This document shows, piece by piece, positions 1 through 8,394 of a stretch of 64,000 bases of DNA. A model generated the notes under the pieces. That model was not told where the DNA came from. It ran no database searches and was given only the letters and a program-made list of their open reading frames with translations. Within the stretch, counting starts at the first letter, position 1. The number at the start of each line of letters is the position of its first letter. The position numbers were made by a program, and so were the translations under genes. Source of the DNA: Sphingopyxis sp. DBS4. Its GTDB lineage: Bacteria; Pseudomonadota; Alphaproteobacteria; Sphingomonadales; Sphingomonadaceae. Location of the stretch: NCBI RefSeq assembly GCF_024628865.1, contig NZ_CP102384.1:1-64000 (forward strand), given 5' to 3'.

Positions 1-117
1 AATGTTTGCGTCCTGACGCAGGCAGCGACGAATTTGCGTGTGACCGGCCGCGCGAGGAACCGAACGGGGGCAGCGAGGGGGCGGCACGGCGTGATACAAG
101 GCGGGGATCGGCATGGC

Positions 118-1500
118 ATGGACGCAAGGAACGGAGCAGTGAGCGGAGAAGCCGCTACGCTCTGGCCGCGCGTCGCCGAAGGCCTGCGCCGCGATCTCGG
201 CGCGCGTACCTTCGACCATTGGCTGAAGCCTGTCCGCTTTGCCGATTATTGCACCCTGTCGGGCGTTGTGACGCTCGAGACGCAGAGCCGCTTTTCGGCG
301 AACTGGATCAACGAACGCTTCGGCGACCGGCTCGAACTCGCATGGCGCCAGCATCTGCCCGCCGTACGCGGCGTGACCGTGCGCGGCGGAGCCGCCGCGG
401 CCGCCCGCGCCGAGACGCTGGCGACGCAGCCGCTGCCGGCGTTCGAGCCGCCGCAGCCCGTCGCCGCCAACCCTGCTTTGCTCGGCTTCGATCCGCGCCT
501 GTCGTTCGACCGCTTCGTCGTCGCGCGCTCGAACATCCTCGCCGCCAACGCCGCGCGCCGCATGGCGATGGTCGAGACGCCGCAGTTCAACCCGCTCTAT
601 CTCTGCTCGGGGACCGGGCAGGGCAAGACGCACCTCTTGCAGGCGATCGCGCAAGATTATGCCGCGGCGCATCCGACCGCGACGATCATCCTGATGTCGG
701 CCGAGAAGTTCATGCTCGAATTCGTCGGCGCGATGCGCGGCGGCGACATGATGGCGTTCAAGGCGCGGCTGCGCGCCGCCGACCTGCTGCTGCTCGACGA
801 TCTGCAGTTCGTGATCGGCAAGAATTCGACCCAGGAAGAACTGCTCCACACGATCGACGACCTGATGACCGCGGGCAAGCGCCTCGTCGTCACCGCCGAC
901 CGCCCGCCCGCGATGCTCGACGGGGTCGAGGCGCGCCTGCTGTCGCGGCTGTCGGGCGGACTCGTCGCCGATATCGAGGCGCCCGAAGACGATCTGCGCG
1001 AACGGATCATCCGTCAGCGGCTCGCCGCGATGCCGATGGTCGAGGTACCCGATCCGGTCGTCGCTTATCTGGTCAAGCATTTCACCCGCAACATCCGCGA
1101 GCTCGAAGGCGCGCTCAACAAGCTGCTCGCTTATGCGGCGCTCACCGGGACGGTGATCGACCTCACGCTGGCCGAGGACCGGCTTGCGGAAAATGTCCGC
1201 AGCGCGCGCCCGCGGATCACGATCGACGAGATTCAGCGCGCGGTCTGCGCGCACTACCGGCTCGACAAGGCCGAAATGGCGTCGAAGCGCCGCGTCCGCG
1301 CGATCGCGCGCCCGCGTCAGGTCGCCATGTATCTGGCAAAGGAACTGACGCCGCGCTCCTATCCCGAGATCGGCCGCCGCTTCGGCGGGCGCGATCATTC
1401 GACGGTGATCCACGCGGTGCGCACGGTCGAGGCGCTTCGCGTCCACGACAGCGAACTCGACGCCGAGATTGCGGCGATCCGGCGCAGCCTCAACGGCTGA
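118..1500 (+). CDS. dnaA: Chromosomal replication initiator protein DnaA
   Basis: DnaA is the AAA+ ATPase that binds DnaA boxes at the origin and opens the duplex. The N-terminal domain I (LWPRV..LRRDLG) is followed by a short linker, then an AAA+ domain with Walker A GTGQGKTH near residue 168 and Walker B LLLLDDLQF near residue 225, and an LLSRLSGGL segment that fits the arginine-finger region. The C-terminal domain IV has the box-recognition signature GGRDHSTVIHAV near residues 422-435. I chose the ATG at 118 (461 aa); an in-frame TTG at 34 would add 28 residues with no family resemblance. Three DnaA-box-like 9-mers follow directly and overlap the stop codon. It converges on the minus-strand genes to its right. 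Confidence 0.96.
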   Translation: MDARNGAVSGEAATLWPRVAEGLRRDLGARTFDHWLKPVRFADYCTLSGVVTLETQSRFSANWINERFGDRLELAWRQHLPAVRGVTVRGGAAAAARAETLATQPLPAFEPPQPVAANPALLGFDPRLSFDRFVVARSNILAANAARRMAMVETPQFNPLYLCSGTGQGKTHLLQAIAQDYAAAHPTATIILMSAEKFMLEFVGAMRGGDMMAFKARLRAADLLLLDDLQFVIGKNSTQEELLHTIDDLMTAGKRLVVTADRPPAMLDGVEARLLSRLSGGLVADIEAPEDDLRERIIRQRLAAMPMVEVPDPVVAYLVKHFTRNIRELEGALNKLLAYAALTGTVIDLTLAEDRLAENVRSARPRITIDEIQRAVCAHYRLDKAEMASKRRVRAIARPRQVAMYLAKELTPRSYPEIGRRFGGRDHSTVIHAVRTVEALRVHDSELDAEIAAIRRSLNG

Positions 1501-1530
1501 TCCACAGCTTTATCCCCAGGATTATCCCCG
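1498..1530 (+). promoter_or_regulatory. Cluster of three DnaA-box-like 9-mers at 12-bp spacing
   Basis: TGATCCACA (1498-1506), TTATCCCCA (1510-1518) and TTATCCCCG (1522-1530) match the TTATNCACA consensus at 8, 8 and 7 of 9 positions, all in the same orientation and starting exactly 12 bp apart. The first overlaps the dnaA stop codon. They could be an origin fragment, a DnaA-titration site or a regulatory site; the sequence alone does not decide. Confidence 0.55.
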
Positions 1531-1598
1531 CCGCTGACGTTTGCTTTGGGGTGACGAGACGTGAAAGGTTCGCAACCGATCGACCGCCGTCGTTCGCC

Positions 1599-2270
1599 TC
1601 AACCCTCGGCCGGTCCCTCGAACGCCTCGATCACCCAGTCCTCGGCCTGCGCGCCGCCGATCCATTCCTGCATGTGCGGGTGGCTGATCACCGCCTGGCA
1701 ATAGGGGATGGCGAAGCGCGGGAGCGCGATCGAGTAAGTGACGAAGCGGGTGACGACGGGCGCGAACATCATGTCGGCGGCCGACCAGTCGCCGAACAGA
1801 TAATCGCCCTCGCCGCCGAAGCGCGCACGCGCCTCGGCCCAGATCTGCATGATGCGGATGACGTCGGCCTGGACGTCGGGCGCGAGTTCGGCGGCGGGAT
1901 AGATGCGGCGGATGTTCATGCTGCAATCGCGGCGGAGCGCCGCGAAGCTCGAATGCATTTCGGCCGCCATCGAGCGTGCCATCGCCCGCGCGGCCATATC
2001 GTCGGGCCAATAGCCGCGGGTACCGCCGGTCTTTTCGTTGAGATAGTCGATGATCGCCAGGCTGTCCCAGACCACGGTGTCGGCGCCGTCCCACAGGATA
2101 GGCACCTTGCCGCCCGACGGCGCGAACTCGTCGCCCTCGCGCCGGTTCGACCAGTCCTCGTCATAGAGCGGGACGGCGACTTCCTCGAAGGGCAACCCGC
2201 TGTGCCGCGCCGCGAGCCAGCCGCGCAGGCTCCAGCTCGAATAGGCCTTGTTGCCGATGAACAGTTTCAT
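1599..2270 (-). CDS. Glutathione S-transferase family protein
   Basis: A cytosolic GST-fold protein of 223 aa. The N-terminal thioredoxin-like half begins MKLFIGNKAYSSWSLR, where the SSWS serine is at the usual GSH-activating position, and contains KVPIL (the cis-proline of the GSH site) followed by the VWDSLAI helix that contacts the glutamyl moiety. The C-terminal half is all-helical with the FGDWSAADMMFAPVV motif. The substrate is unknown. It stands alone between dnaA and the engB repeat, and is not part of the large GST/VOC run further right. ATG start at 2270. Confidence 0.88.
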   Translation of the reverse strand: MKLFIGNKAYSSWSLRGWLAARHSGLPFEEVAVPLYDEDWSNRREGDEFAPSGGKVPILWDGADTVVWDSLAIIDYLNEKTGGTRGYWPDDMAARAMARSMAAEMHSSFAALRRDCSMNIRRIYPAAELAPDVQADVIRIMQIWAEARARFGGEGDYLFGDWSAADMMFAPVVTRFVTYSIALPRFAIPYCQAVISHPHMQEWIGGAQAEDWVIEAFEGPAEG

Positions 2271-2284
2271 GCGCTCTCCGGTTT

Positions 2285-2380
2285 CCCCTCCCGCTTGCGG
2301 GAGGGGCTAGGGGAGGGCCTGTTTCGGCCCGGAATCCCTTTAACATGCCCTCCCCCGGCCCCTCCCGCAAGCGGGAGGGG
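2285..2380. repeat. Pair of GC-rich palindromes between GST and engB
   Basis: Two copies of CCCCTCCCGC(T/A)(T/A)GCGGGAGGGG (2285-2306 and 2359-2380), each a palindrome and also complementary to each other. It fills the gap between two minus-strand genes and may act as a transcript-end hairpin. A related shorter hairpin lies at about 24356-24376. Confidence 0.75.
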
Positions 2381-2385
2381 AGAGA

Positions 2386-3036
2386 TTAGCTTTCCACCGC
2401 TTCCAGCACCGCGGTGCGCAACTCTGCGATTCCTAGGCCTTTCTCGCTGCTCGTCGCGATCACCTCAGGGTGCGCGGCGGGGTGCTTGCGCGCCTCGGCC
2501 TCGGTCGCGGCGTGGATGGCGGTGAGGTCGCTCGCCTTGACCTTGTCGGCCTTGGTGAGCACGAGGCGATAGCTGACCGCCGCGGTGTCGAGCATTTCGA
2601 GCACCTCGCGGTCGACGTCCTTGATGCCGTGGCGGCTGTCGATCAGCACCAGCGTGCGCTTGAGCACCTGCCGGCCGCGGAGGTAATCGTTCACCAGAAA
2701 GCGCCATTTCTTGACGACATCCTTCGGCGCCTTGGCAAAGCCGTAGCCGGGCATGTCGACGAGCCGGAACACCAGGGGCGCGCCGACGTCGAAATAGTTG
2801 AGTTCCTGCGTCCGCCCCGGGGTCACCGAGGTGCGCGCGAGGCCGTTGCGGTTGGTCAGCGCGTTGAGCAGCGAGGATTTGCCGACGTTCGAGCGGCCCG
2901 CGAAGGCGATCTCGGGCACCGAAGGCGCGGGCAGGTGCTGGAGCGCGGGCGCCGATTTCAGGAAGGCGATCGGGCCCGCGAACAGCTTGCGCGCGCGTTC
3001 GGGGAGCGTGGGGTCGACCTCATCCATCTTCGTCAT
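2386..3036 (-). CDS. engB: Ribosome biogenesis GTP-binding protein EngB/YsxC
   Basis: A TRAFAC-class GTPase needed for 50S subunit assembly. G1 is GRSNVGKSS (residues 47-55), G2 lies around TSVTPGRT, G3 is DMPGYG (94-99) and G4 is TKAD (161-164); the length of 216 aa is typical. It is the last gene of the rpmH-rnpA-yidD-yidC-engB run. The start is uncertain: the ATG at 3036 lies inside the arm of an intergenic inverted repeat (3031-3116), and an in-frame ATG at 3027 gives MDEVDP.., so the three extra residues may be contributed by the repeat. Confidence 0.94.
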   Translation of the reverse strand: MTKMDEVDPTLPERARKLFAGPIAFLKSAPALQHLPAPSVPEIAFAGRSNVGKSSLLNALTNRNGLARTSVTPGRTQELNYFDVGAPLVFRLVDMPGYGFAKAPKDVVKKWRFLVNDYLRGRQVLKRTLVLIDSRHGIKDVDREVLEMLDTAAVSYRLVLTKADKVKASDLTAIHAATEAEARKHPAAHPEVIATSSEKGLGIAELRTAVLEAVES

Positions 3037-3116
3037 CCCCGCGCAAGCGGGGACCCAGCGGATGCCGCCGAAGTCCGCGCTTTCACGCTCTGGGTTCCCG
3101 CTTGCGCGGGAATGAC
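3031..3116. repeat. Inverted repeat (GTCATCCCCGCG family) in yidC-engB gap
   Basis: Arms 3031-3057 (CGTCATCCCCGCGCAAGCGG..) and 3091-3116 (..CGCTTGCGCGGGAATGACG) form a long imperfect hairpin around a spacer of about 33 bp. It belongs with the element at 18529-18662. The left arm contains the upstream candidate start codon of engB. Confidence 0.85.
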
Positions 3117-3133
3117 GAGGGAAGGGGAAGGGA

Positions 3134-4876
3134 TCACTTGACCGGCGCCGCCCGAAGCTGCGGGAACTTGCGGTACATGAACTGCTGCTGCGCGATCGAC
3201 AGGCAGTTGTTGGTGATCCAGTAGAGCAGCAGGCCCGCCGCGAAGGGCGCCATGATGAACATGAACAGCCACGGCATGATCTTGAACACCTGCTGCTGCA
3301 CCGGGTCGGTCGCCTGCGGGTTGAGGCGGAACTGCAGGAACATGGTGACGCCGAGGATCAGCGCGAGCGGCCCGAGGGCGAGCAGCGACGGCGGCGTGAA
3401 ATTCAAGAGGCCGAACAGGTTGAGGAAATGCGCCGGATCGGGCGCCGACAGATCCCTGATCCACAGCACGAAGGGCTGGTGGCGCATTTCGATCGTCAGC
3501 ATCAGCACCTTGTAGAGCGCATAGAAGATCGGAATCTGGAGGACGATCGGCAGGCAGCCTGCGAGCGGATTGATCTTCTCATCCTTGTAGAGCTTCATGA
3601 GCTCCTGTTGCTGGCGCGGCTTGTCGTCCTTGTAGCGTTCCTGCAGCGCCTTCATCTTGGGCTGAACGAGGCGCATCTGCGCCATCGAATGGAACTGGCG
3701 CTGCGCGACCGGGAACATCAGCGCGCGGATGATCACCGTCAGCAGCATGATCGCGACGCCGAAATTGCCGACCTGATGGAACAGCCAGTCGAGCAGCTTG
3801 AAGATCGGTACCTCAAAAAATTCGAACCAGCCCCAGTCAATCGCATTTGAAAGGCGAGGGATGTTAAGATCCTTCTCGTACCGCTGAAGGGTGGAAACTT
3901 CTTTGGCACCGACGAAGACGCGGCTGGTTGTCGTGATTTGACGGCCCGGTGCAATCTGGTTGAGTCCGCTTGAGAAGAACGCCTGAAAGCCCTTGTTTGG
4001 CAGCGATTTGAAAAAGCCAGATGCCCTTTGGCTTTCTGCAGGGACGATCGCTGAGAGCCAGTATTTGTCGGTAAACCCGATCCAGCCGACTGACTTGAAA
4101 TTCATCAAACCGTTGTCGGCCTTTTCAATCTCATCATAATTGGTGAAATTCGATTTACTGTCCAGAAGTCCGGTCGGACCCGAATGGATAGTGGTGGTGT
4201 CGTGGTCTTCGGGGTGAGTCGGTCGACCTCCGCGAATGATAAAGGCGTCGCTTTGAACGGCCACGGGCGTTGCGCCTGCGTTAGCGACGGTTTGCTTCGC
4301 CGTGATCAAATAGTCGTCGTCGATGCTGTATTCGATGCGAAAGCTTTGCCCGGTGCCGTTCGCCCAGCTCAGCGTTACGGGGGTGGCCGGGGTCAGTTTG
4401 GCGCCGCTCGCGGTCCAGACGGTGGCCGGCCCCGGAACCTCGATGCCCTGCGCCGACCAGCCGACGCTGGCGAAATAGGCGGCCTTGGTGTTCGCGGGCG
4501 CGAAGAGCCGGACGGGGGGCGAATCCTTCTTGATCGTCTGGCGGTATTTGGTGAGCGTGATGTCGTCGATCCGCGCGCCGACGAGGCTGATCGATCCCGA
4601 CAATGCCGGGGTTTCTATCGCGACCCGGTTGCCCGAGGCGAGCGCCGTTTCCACCGGAACGGCCGTCTGGACCGTTGGCGCCGCCGCCGCAGGTGCCGCG
4701 GGAGTTCCGGGCTGCGCGGGCACCGCCGGATTGGCCGCCCCGTCCGCGCCTGCGAGGGTCTTCGTCACATCGGGCTTCGGCGGGGTGGGCAAGAATTTCT
4801 GCGAGACGAAGTTCCAGCCGAGCAGGATGGCCGCCGACAGCAAGATTGCCGTGATCCAGTTACGCTTGTCGTCCAC
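3134..4876 (-). CDS. yidC: Membrane protein insertase YidC
   Basis: YidC/Oxa1 insertase of the inner membrane, inserting proteins alone or with SecYEG. It starts [20 protein letters not shown] (TM1 near residues 8-24), followed by a Pro/Ala-rich linker, the large periplasmic P1 domain (about 65-355) and the five-TM insertase core from about residue 365. The core has the conserved groove arginine in [10 protein letters not shown] and the cytoplasmic coiled-coil hairpin rich in charged residues ([10 protein letters not shown]). The 580-aa length is normal. The part of P1 encoded at about 3790-4330 is clearly less GC-rich than the rest of the gene (see findings). yidD lies 44 bp upstream. Confidence 0.97.
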   Translation of the reverse strand: MDDKRNWITAILLSAAILLGWNFVSQKFLPTPPKPDVTKTLAGADGAANPAVPAQPGTPAAPAAAAPTVQTAVPVETALASGNRVAIETPALSGSISLVGARIDDITLTKYRQTIKKDSPPVRLFAPANTKAAYFASVGWSAQGIEVPGPATVWTASGAKLTPATPVTLSWANGTGQSFRIEYSIDDDYLITAKQTVANAGATPVAVQSDAFIIRGGRPTHPEDHDTTTIHSGPTGLLDSKSNFTNYDEIEKADNGLMNFKSVGWIGFTDKYWLSAIVPAESQRASGFFKSLPNKGFQAFFSSGLNQIAPGRQITTTSRVFVGAKEVSTLQRYEKDLNIPRLSNAIDWGWFEFFEVPIFKLLDWLFHQVGNFGVAIMLLTVIIRALMFPVAQRQFHSMAQMRLVQPKMKALQERYKDDKPRQQQELMKLYKDEKINPLAGCLPIVLQIPIFYALYKVLMLTIEMRHQPFVLWIRDLSAPDPAHFLNLFGLLNFTPPSLLALGPLALILGVTMFLQFRLNPQATDPVQQQVFKIMPWLFMFIMAPFAAGLLLYWITNNCLSIAQQQFMYRKFPQLRAAPVK

Positions 4877-4920
4877 GCTGTTCGGTCTCTCTTCGTCTCA
4901 AAATGTCGGGAAAGGACGCC

Positions 4921-5133
4921 TTACGGCACCGGGTCGTAACCATGGCCCCCCCAAGGGTGGCAGCGCAATAGCCGCTTTGTCGCCAGCCAGCCACCCTTGA
5001 TCGCACCATGGCGCTTCAGCGCGACGATCGCATATTCGCTGCACGACGGTGCATAGCGGCAGGTCGGCGGCAGGATGCGCGACGGGCCGAGCTGCCAGCC
5101 ACGCGCGATCAGGATGAGCAGGCGGGCGATCAT
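4921..5133 (-). CDS. yidD: Membrane protein insertion efficiency factor YidD
   Basis: A small (70 aa) membrane-associated protein that assists YidC-dependent insertion. It has an amphipathic N-terminus (MIARLLILIARGWQ), the family signature CRYAPSCSEYAIVALKRHG and the GGWLATKRLLRCHPWGGHGYDPVP-like C-terminus with conserved cysteines and prolines. An in-frame upstream extension to 5170 on another frame is not homologous and was ignored. It sits between rnpA and yidC, the usual order. Confidence 0.93.
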   Translation of the reverse strand: MIARLLILIARGWQLGPSRILPPTCRYAPSCSEYAIVALKRHGAIKGGWLATKRLLRCHPWGGHGYDPVP

Positions 5134-5244
5134 GCGAAAGGCCCGGAAAACTGCGCAACTTCACTCGCAATTCGCATGTTCGACACGGACGGAAATATCC
5201 TCATGCCGAAATCTTATGCCAGCGAAGCAATGTAGGACAGCCGG

Positions 5245-5583
5245 TCATTTCGCGAGCTTCTTCGCCGCGCGCTTCAGCGCCGATTCGAGATGGCCCGCCA
5301 GTTCGGCAAAGGCGATGGCATTCCCGCCCGGTCGGCCGATCAGCACATGATCGGCGCCGGCAATTCCCGATTCGGGCAGCGCGGCGCGGGCCAGTTTGCG
5401 AAACCGCCGCTTCATCCGGTTGCGGGTGACCGAATTGCCGACCTTCTTGCTGACGGTAAAGCCGATGCCTGGCACAGCGTCATCGTCGCCGCGCGGGCGG
5501 ACGAGGAGGACGAAGCCGGGCATGGGAAAGCGAAGGCCGCGGTTCGCGGCCAGAAATTCGCTGCGTTTGGAAAGCGTTCGCAC
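5245..5583 (-). CDS. rnpA: Ribonuclease P protein component RnpA
   Basis: The protein subunit of RNase P, which matures tRNA 5' ends with the RNA subunit. The family signature is RNRMKRRFRKLAR, preceded by GIGFTVSKKVGNSVTRN. The reading frame stays open far upstream across rpmH, so the start must be chosen: GTG at 5583 gives M-RTLSKRSEFLAANRG.. (112 aa), matching the family N-terminus, with a GGAGG about 11 nt upstream. There is no ATG in frame between rpmH and this point. It lies 41 bp downstream of rpmH. Confidence 0.92.
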   Translation of the reverse strand: MRTLSKRSEFLAANRGLRFPMPGFVLLVRPRGDDDAVPGIGFTVSKKVGNSVTRNRMKRRFRKLARAALPESGIAGADHVLIGRPGGNAIAFAELAGHLESALKRAAKKLAK

Positions 5584-5624
5584 CAGCCCAGATCCCTCCA
5601 GGCTTGGCGACGAAGCGTCGGCGC

Positions 5625-5759
5625 TTAGGCCGACAGCTTCGCGCGACCGCGTGCGCGACGGGCGGCGAGGACCTTGCGGCCGCCGACGGTCGCCTTGCGG
5701 GCGCGGAAGCCGTGACGGCGCTTGCGCACGAGGCGGCTCGGTTGATAGGTGCGCTTCAT
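5625..5759 (-). CDS. rpmH: 50S ribosomal protein L34
   Basis: A 44-aa basic ribosomal protein: [18 protein letters not shown] followed by the [11 protein letters not shown] core and the Arg/Lys-rich [11 protein letters not shown] end. ATG 5759 to TAA 5625-5627. It is the first gene of the rpmH-rnpA-yidD-yidC-engB run, with a promoter and a terminator-like hairpin upstream. Confidence 0.97.
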   Translation of the reverse strand: MKRTYQPSRLVRKRRHGFRARKATVGGRKVLAARRARGRAKLSA

Positions 5760-5796
5760 CGCGGTTTTCCCTAGATCTCGTCAAATGCTGCAACAG

Positions 5797-5822
5797 AAAA
5801 GGGCCGCCAAGCGTGGGCGGCC
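5797..5822 (-). terminator. Hairpin plus T-run in the rpmH leader
   Basis: Read on the minus strand, GGCCGCC-CACGCTT-GGCGGCC (5822-5802) is followed by CTTTTCTGTT. The stem is 7 bp, perfect and GC-only. It lies between the putative rpmH promoter and the rpmH start, so it may terminate the upstream gene, attenuate rpmH, or both. Confidence 0.6.
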
Positions 5823-5835
5823 ACTGTCGGGGGCG

Positions 5836-5864
5836 CGGATAAGCGGGATTCGGGACAAAGTCAA
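5836..5864 (-). promoter_or_regulatory. Putative sigma-70 promoter of rpmH
   Basis: On the minus strand TTGACT (5864-5859) and TATCCG (5841-5836) are separated by exactly 17 bp, about 80 bp ahead of the rpmH ATG. The -35 box matches the consensus at 5 of 6; the -10 box is weaker but keeps TAT. Confidence 0.55.
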
Positions 5865-5887
5865 TCGTCCCCGATCGTGTTCCGCGA

Positions 5888-6199
5888 TCAATCGTCATCG
5901 AGGATATCCTCGATCCGGTCGCGGGCGCGGCGGCGCGCGGCGCTGACGCGGCGCATCACCCGGTCGGTCCAGTCGCCGTAGCGCGGATGGCGCCGTTTGA
6001 AGCGGACGTAGCGGCGCTTTGCCCAGGCGCTGTTCTGAAGGCAGAGCATCAGCCCGACCGGGGACAGGATGACGAAGCCGGGGCCGGGCAGCGGGGCGAT
6101 GATCACCCCGGCGACGATCAGCAGCACCCCGGCGCAGAACAGGAGGGTGCGGACCTGCGCGTTCGATCGCAATCGCTGGTAGAGGCTGCGCCCTGTCAT
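5888..6199 (-). CDS. Small PGPGW-type transmembrane protein
   Basis: A 103-aa inner-membrane protein of the small putative transmembrane family that carries a PGPG motif. A hydrophobic segment VRTLLFCAGVLLIVAGVIIAP runs into LPGPGFVIL and a second short hydrophobic stretch, followed by a strongly basic cytoplasmic tail (RRHPRYGDWTDRVMRRV) and an acidic end (EDILDDD). The ATG at 6199 is chosen; a TTG at 6235 would add 12 residues. The function is unknown. It precedes the rpmH promoter on the same strand. Confidence 0.7.
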   Translation of the reverse strand: MTGRSLYQRLRSNAQVRTLLFCAGVLLIVAGVIIAPLPGPGFVILSPVGLMLCLQNSAWAKRRYVRFKRRHPRYGDWTDRVMRRVSAARRRARDRIEDILDDD

Positions 6200-6274
6200 G
6201 GCAGGCGATGTGGGAAAGGCCGGGGTGAGTTGCAACCCTAAAACACGTCGCCTTTCGCAGGGGAATGGCGACGA

Positions 6275-7078
6275 TCAGTTCAGCGTCACGAAGCGCGCCA
6301 TGTCGGCGCGGGTCAGGTAGCGGACGTCGTCGAACGGCGTCGCATTGGTGAGCGCATAAAAGGCGCGAGCCTTCGCGTCGTCCATGCCCATTTCGCGGTA
6401 ATAGCTCAGATATTCGGCATGCACCGGGTCGTCGGCGGGATAGTCGTTGGCTTCGCGGCCGGTTTCGTCGGCCCAGCTATGGACGCCGAATTCGGCGTCG
6501 GCCGCGGCGCGGCGGACGGCGCCGGCGAGCCAGAGCTCGACCGCGCCCGACCGCACCGAACCGCCGCTCGGGACGATGGTTTCGAGCCCGGCGCGGCGGA
6601 TCGCGCGGGCGAGGATCAGATTGGCCTCCTCGTCGAGGCTGCCGGGGCAGTCGATCATCTCGAGCCGCTTGAGACCCGGAAAGGCCGCGAGCATCGCCGC
6701 GAACTGGCGCGGCGTCGCCGAGGTGACGTCGCCCGCCATCCGAACCGTCGTTCCGTCGACGACCGCGAAGGGACCGAAGCGCGCCTTCGCCTGGCCGAGC
6801 GTCGCGAGAGTGGCCGAGGGCGCATAGCGGCGCGTCGCGCCGAGGTCGGCGTCTTCGGCGAGCCTCCCGTCGGCAAGCTCTTCATCGGCGAGCAGCGCGG
6901 CGCTTTCGTCGATGACGTCGCCATCGTCCGCGTCGGCTCTGTCATCGCCCGTGTCATAGGTCCACGTCACCGTCGTGGTGACGGTCACGACCTGCTGGGC
7001 GCTGGCCGGGGCGAACGCCAACAGCGCCGCGAAAGCGGCGATAAGGAGGGTGCGGACGAGAGCGGCCGGCGAAACCAT
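6275..7078 (-). CDS. Secreted protein with ClpP/crotonase-like features (COG3904-like)
   Basis: A 267-aa protein with a signal peptide (LLIAAFAALLAFAPASAQQ), an acidic low-complexity stretch (residues about 45-75), then a domain resembling periplasmic ClpP-like proteins: FGPFAVVDGTTVRMAGDV, a leucine-rich strand-helix region and SGGSVRSGAVELWLAG, where a serine after the glycine-rich turn would be the candidate nucleophile, and GVHSW as a possible catalytic His site. The assignment to COG3904-like proteins is from memory of motif layout. A divergent or operon partner is not evident; a repeat separates it from the GST/VOC run. Confidence 0.6.
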   Translation of the reverse strand: MVSPAALVRTLLIAAFAALLAFAPASAQQVVTVTTTVTWTYDTGDDRADADDGDVIDESAALLADEELADGRLAEDADLGATRRYAPSATLATLGQAKARFGPFAVVDGTTVRMAGDVTSATPRQFAAMLAAFPGLKRLEMIDCPGSLDEEANLILARAIRRAGLETIVPSGGSVRSGAVELWLAGAVRRAAADAEFGVHSWADETGREANDYPADDPVHAEYLSYYREMGMDDAKARAFYALTNATPFDDVRYLTRADMARFVTLN

Positions 7079-7172
7079 GGGCCCGCCTTCGCGCGCGCGC
7101 GGTTTCCAAAGGGCGAAGCGGCAGCGTCAGTGCGGCGTTAACCGCGATATGGGACGGCGTTTGTAATATCCC

Positions 7173-7250
7173 CGTCATCCCGGCGAAGGCCGGGATCTCA
7201 CTGGAGCGTTACTCTGATAGGGCGAGATCCCGGCCTTCGCCGGGATGACG
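7173..7250. repeat. Inverted repeat GTCATCCCGGCGAAGGCCGGGATCT family, copy 1
   Basis: Arms at 7173-7199 and 7223-7250 pair as CGTCATCCCGGCGAAGGCCG.. and its complement, around a spacer of about 24 bp. Each arm is itself a small hairpin. Other copies lie at about 9786-9860, 13706-13783 and 34703-34824. Confidence 0.88.
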
Positions 7251-7259
7251 GACGGGCGT

Positions 7260-7721
7260 TCAATCGGCCTCGCACAGCGCCTTCAACTGCTCGGCCACCG
7301 CGCTCCAGCCGGGGGTGAAGCCCATTGCTTCATGCTGCGCCACCGCCTCATCGGTCCAGTGGCGCGCCCAGCCGGTGAAGCGGGTGCCGCCCGCTTCGGG
7401 TTCGATTTCCCAGCCGCCGATCATGAAGGGGCCGGCGGGGGCGAGGCGGCCGCTTTCGTCGCGGACGACCGCGTCGGTGGTGACGAAGCGCCGGCCCGGC
7501 ACGACTTCGAGGAATATCCCGTCGCTCGGCATCGTCTCGCCCTCCGGCCCGTGCATCGTCATTGCGCAGCGGCCGCCGGGGCTGAGGTCGATCGCGTCGA
7601 GCGTGACGGTCCAGGGTTTCGGGCACCACCATTCGGCCATGCGATCGGTCATCGCCTGCCAGACCTTGTCCGGCGGCGCGGCGATGAAGGTCGATACCGA
7701 CAGTTCGCGGGGTTCGCTCAT
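7260..7721 (-). CDS. SRPBCC (AHSA1/START-like) domain protein
   Basis: A 153-aa helix-grip protein of the AHSA1 branch of the SRPBCC superfamily, which binds hydrophobic ligands. It opens MSEPRELSVSTFIAAPPDKVWQAMTD.., then EWWCPKPWTV, GGRCAMTMHGPEG and the closing helix GWSAVAEQLKAL. The ATG at 7721 is preceded by AGGAGAAGAGAC, a strong ribosome-binding site. It is the last gene of the 14-gene same-strand run and lies 16 bp after the GST. The ligand is unknown. Confidence 0.85.
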   Translation of the reverse strand: MSEPRELSVSTFIAAPPDKVWQAMTDRMAEWWCPKPWTVTLDAIDLSPGGRCAMTMHGPEGETMPSDGIFLEVVPGRRFVTTDAVVRDESGRLAPAGPFMIGGWEIEPEAGGTRFTGWARHWTDEAVAQHEAMGFTPGWSAVAEQLKALCEAD

Positions 7722-7737
7722 GTCTCTTCTCCTGACG

Positions 7738-8394
7738 TCAGTCGCGGTCGGGGGCGCCGAGCGGGAAATAGGCGCGATAGGGGCGGGCGTCCTCGACGCA
7801 GCGCGCGACCGATGGATGCGCGAGCAGGCGCGCGCGATAGGCGCGCAGGTTCGCATGGGCCGCGGCGATCGGATGGACCCAGTCGGCGTAGAACAGCGAT
7901 GGGGCTGCGGCGCAATCGGCGAGGCTGAAGCCGGTCGGTGCCGCCCAGCCGCCCGCCGCGAGCTCCTTGTCGAGCCAGCCATAGATGGTCTCCAGCCGCG
8001 CTTTCGCCTGATCGACGATCATCGGCAGGTGATTTTCGGGGCCGCGCAGCGCGTCGTTCACCACCTCCTGCATCGGAGTCATGACATGATTGTCGAAGAC
8101 GCGGTCGAGCAGGCGGACCTGCATCGCCGCTTCGAAATCCTGCGGGATCAGCCGCGGTTCGGGCGTCAGACGGTCGAGATATTCGATGATGATCGATGCC
8201 TCGAACCAGGCGCGGCCGTCGTCGCCGACGAGCAGCGGGAACTTGCCGACCGGCCAGTGCGATTTGAGCTCCTCGCCATGCTGCGGCCATTCGGCCTCGA
8301 GGATGCGATAGTCGAAGGCGATGTCCTTTTCGTAGAGCGCGATCAGCGCCTTCCAGGTGTAGCTCGAAAAGGGGTGACCATAGAGGATCGGCAT
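7738..8394 (-). CDS. Glutathione S-transferase family protein
   Basis: A 218-aa GST. The thioredoxin-like half starts MPILYGHPFSSYTWKALIALYE, has the cis-Pro motif GKFPLLV and EASIIIEYLDRL; the helical half has AAPTGFSLADCAAAPSLFYADW. The start ATG at 8394 overlaps the stop codon of the upstream membrane gene (TGATG), which suggests translational coupling. The gene precedes the SRPBCC gene. Confidence 0.9.
   Translation of the reverse strand: MPILYGHPFSSYTWKALIALYEKDIAFDYRILEAEWPQHGEELKSHWPVGKFPLLVGDDGRAWFEASIIIEYLDRLTPEPRLIPQDFEAAMQVRLLDRVFDNHVMTPMQEVVNDALRGPENHLPMIVDQAKARLETIYGWLDKELAAGGWAAPTGFSLADCAAAPSLFYADWVHPIAAAHANLRAYRARLLAHPSVARCVEDARPYRAYFPLGAPDRD

Noticed and set aside
6..2525. 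An 839-codon frame across dnaA and into the GST and engB
   Set aside because: It is out of frame with dnaA, covers three real genes on both strands and has Arg-rich shadow composition.
5584..5898. N-terminal extension of rnpA through rpmH
   Set aside because: The frame is open but overlaps the perfect L34 gene and has no RnpA similarity before the GTG at 5583.
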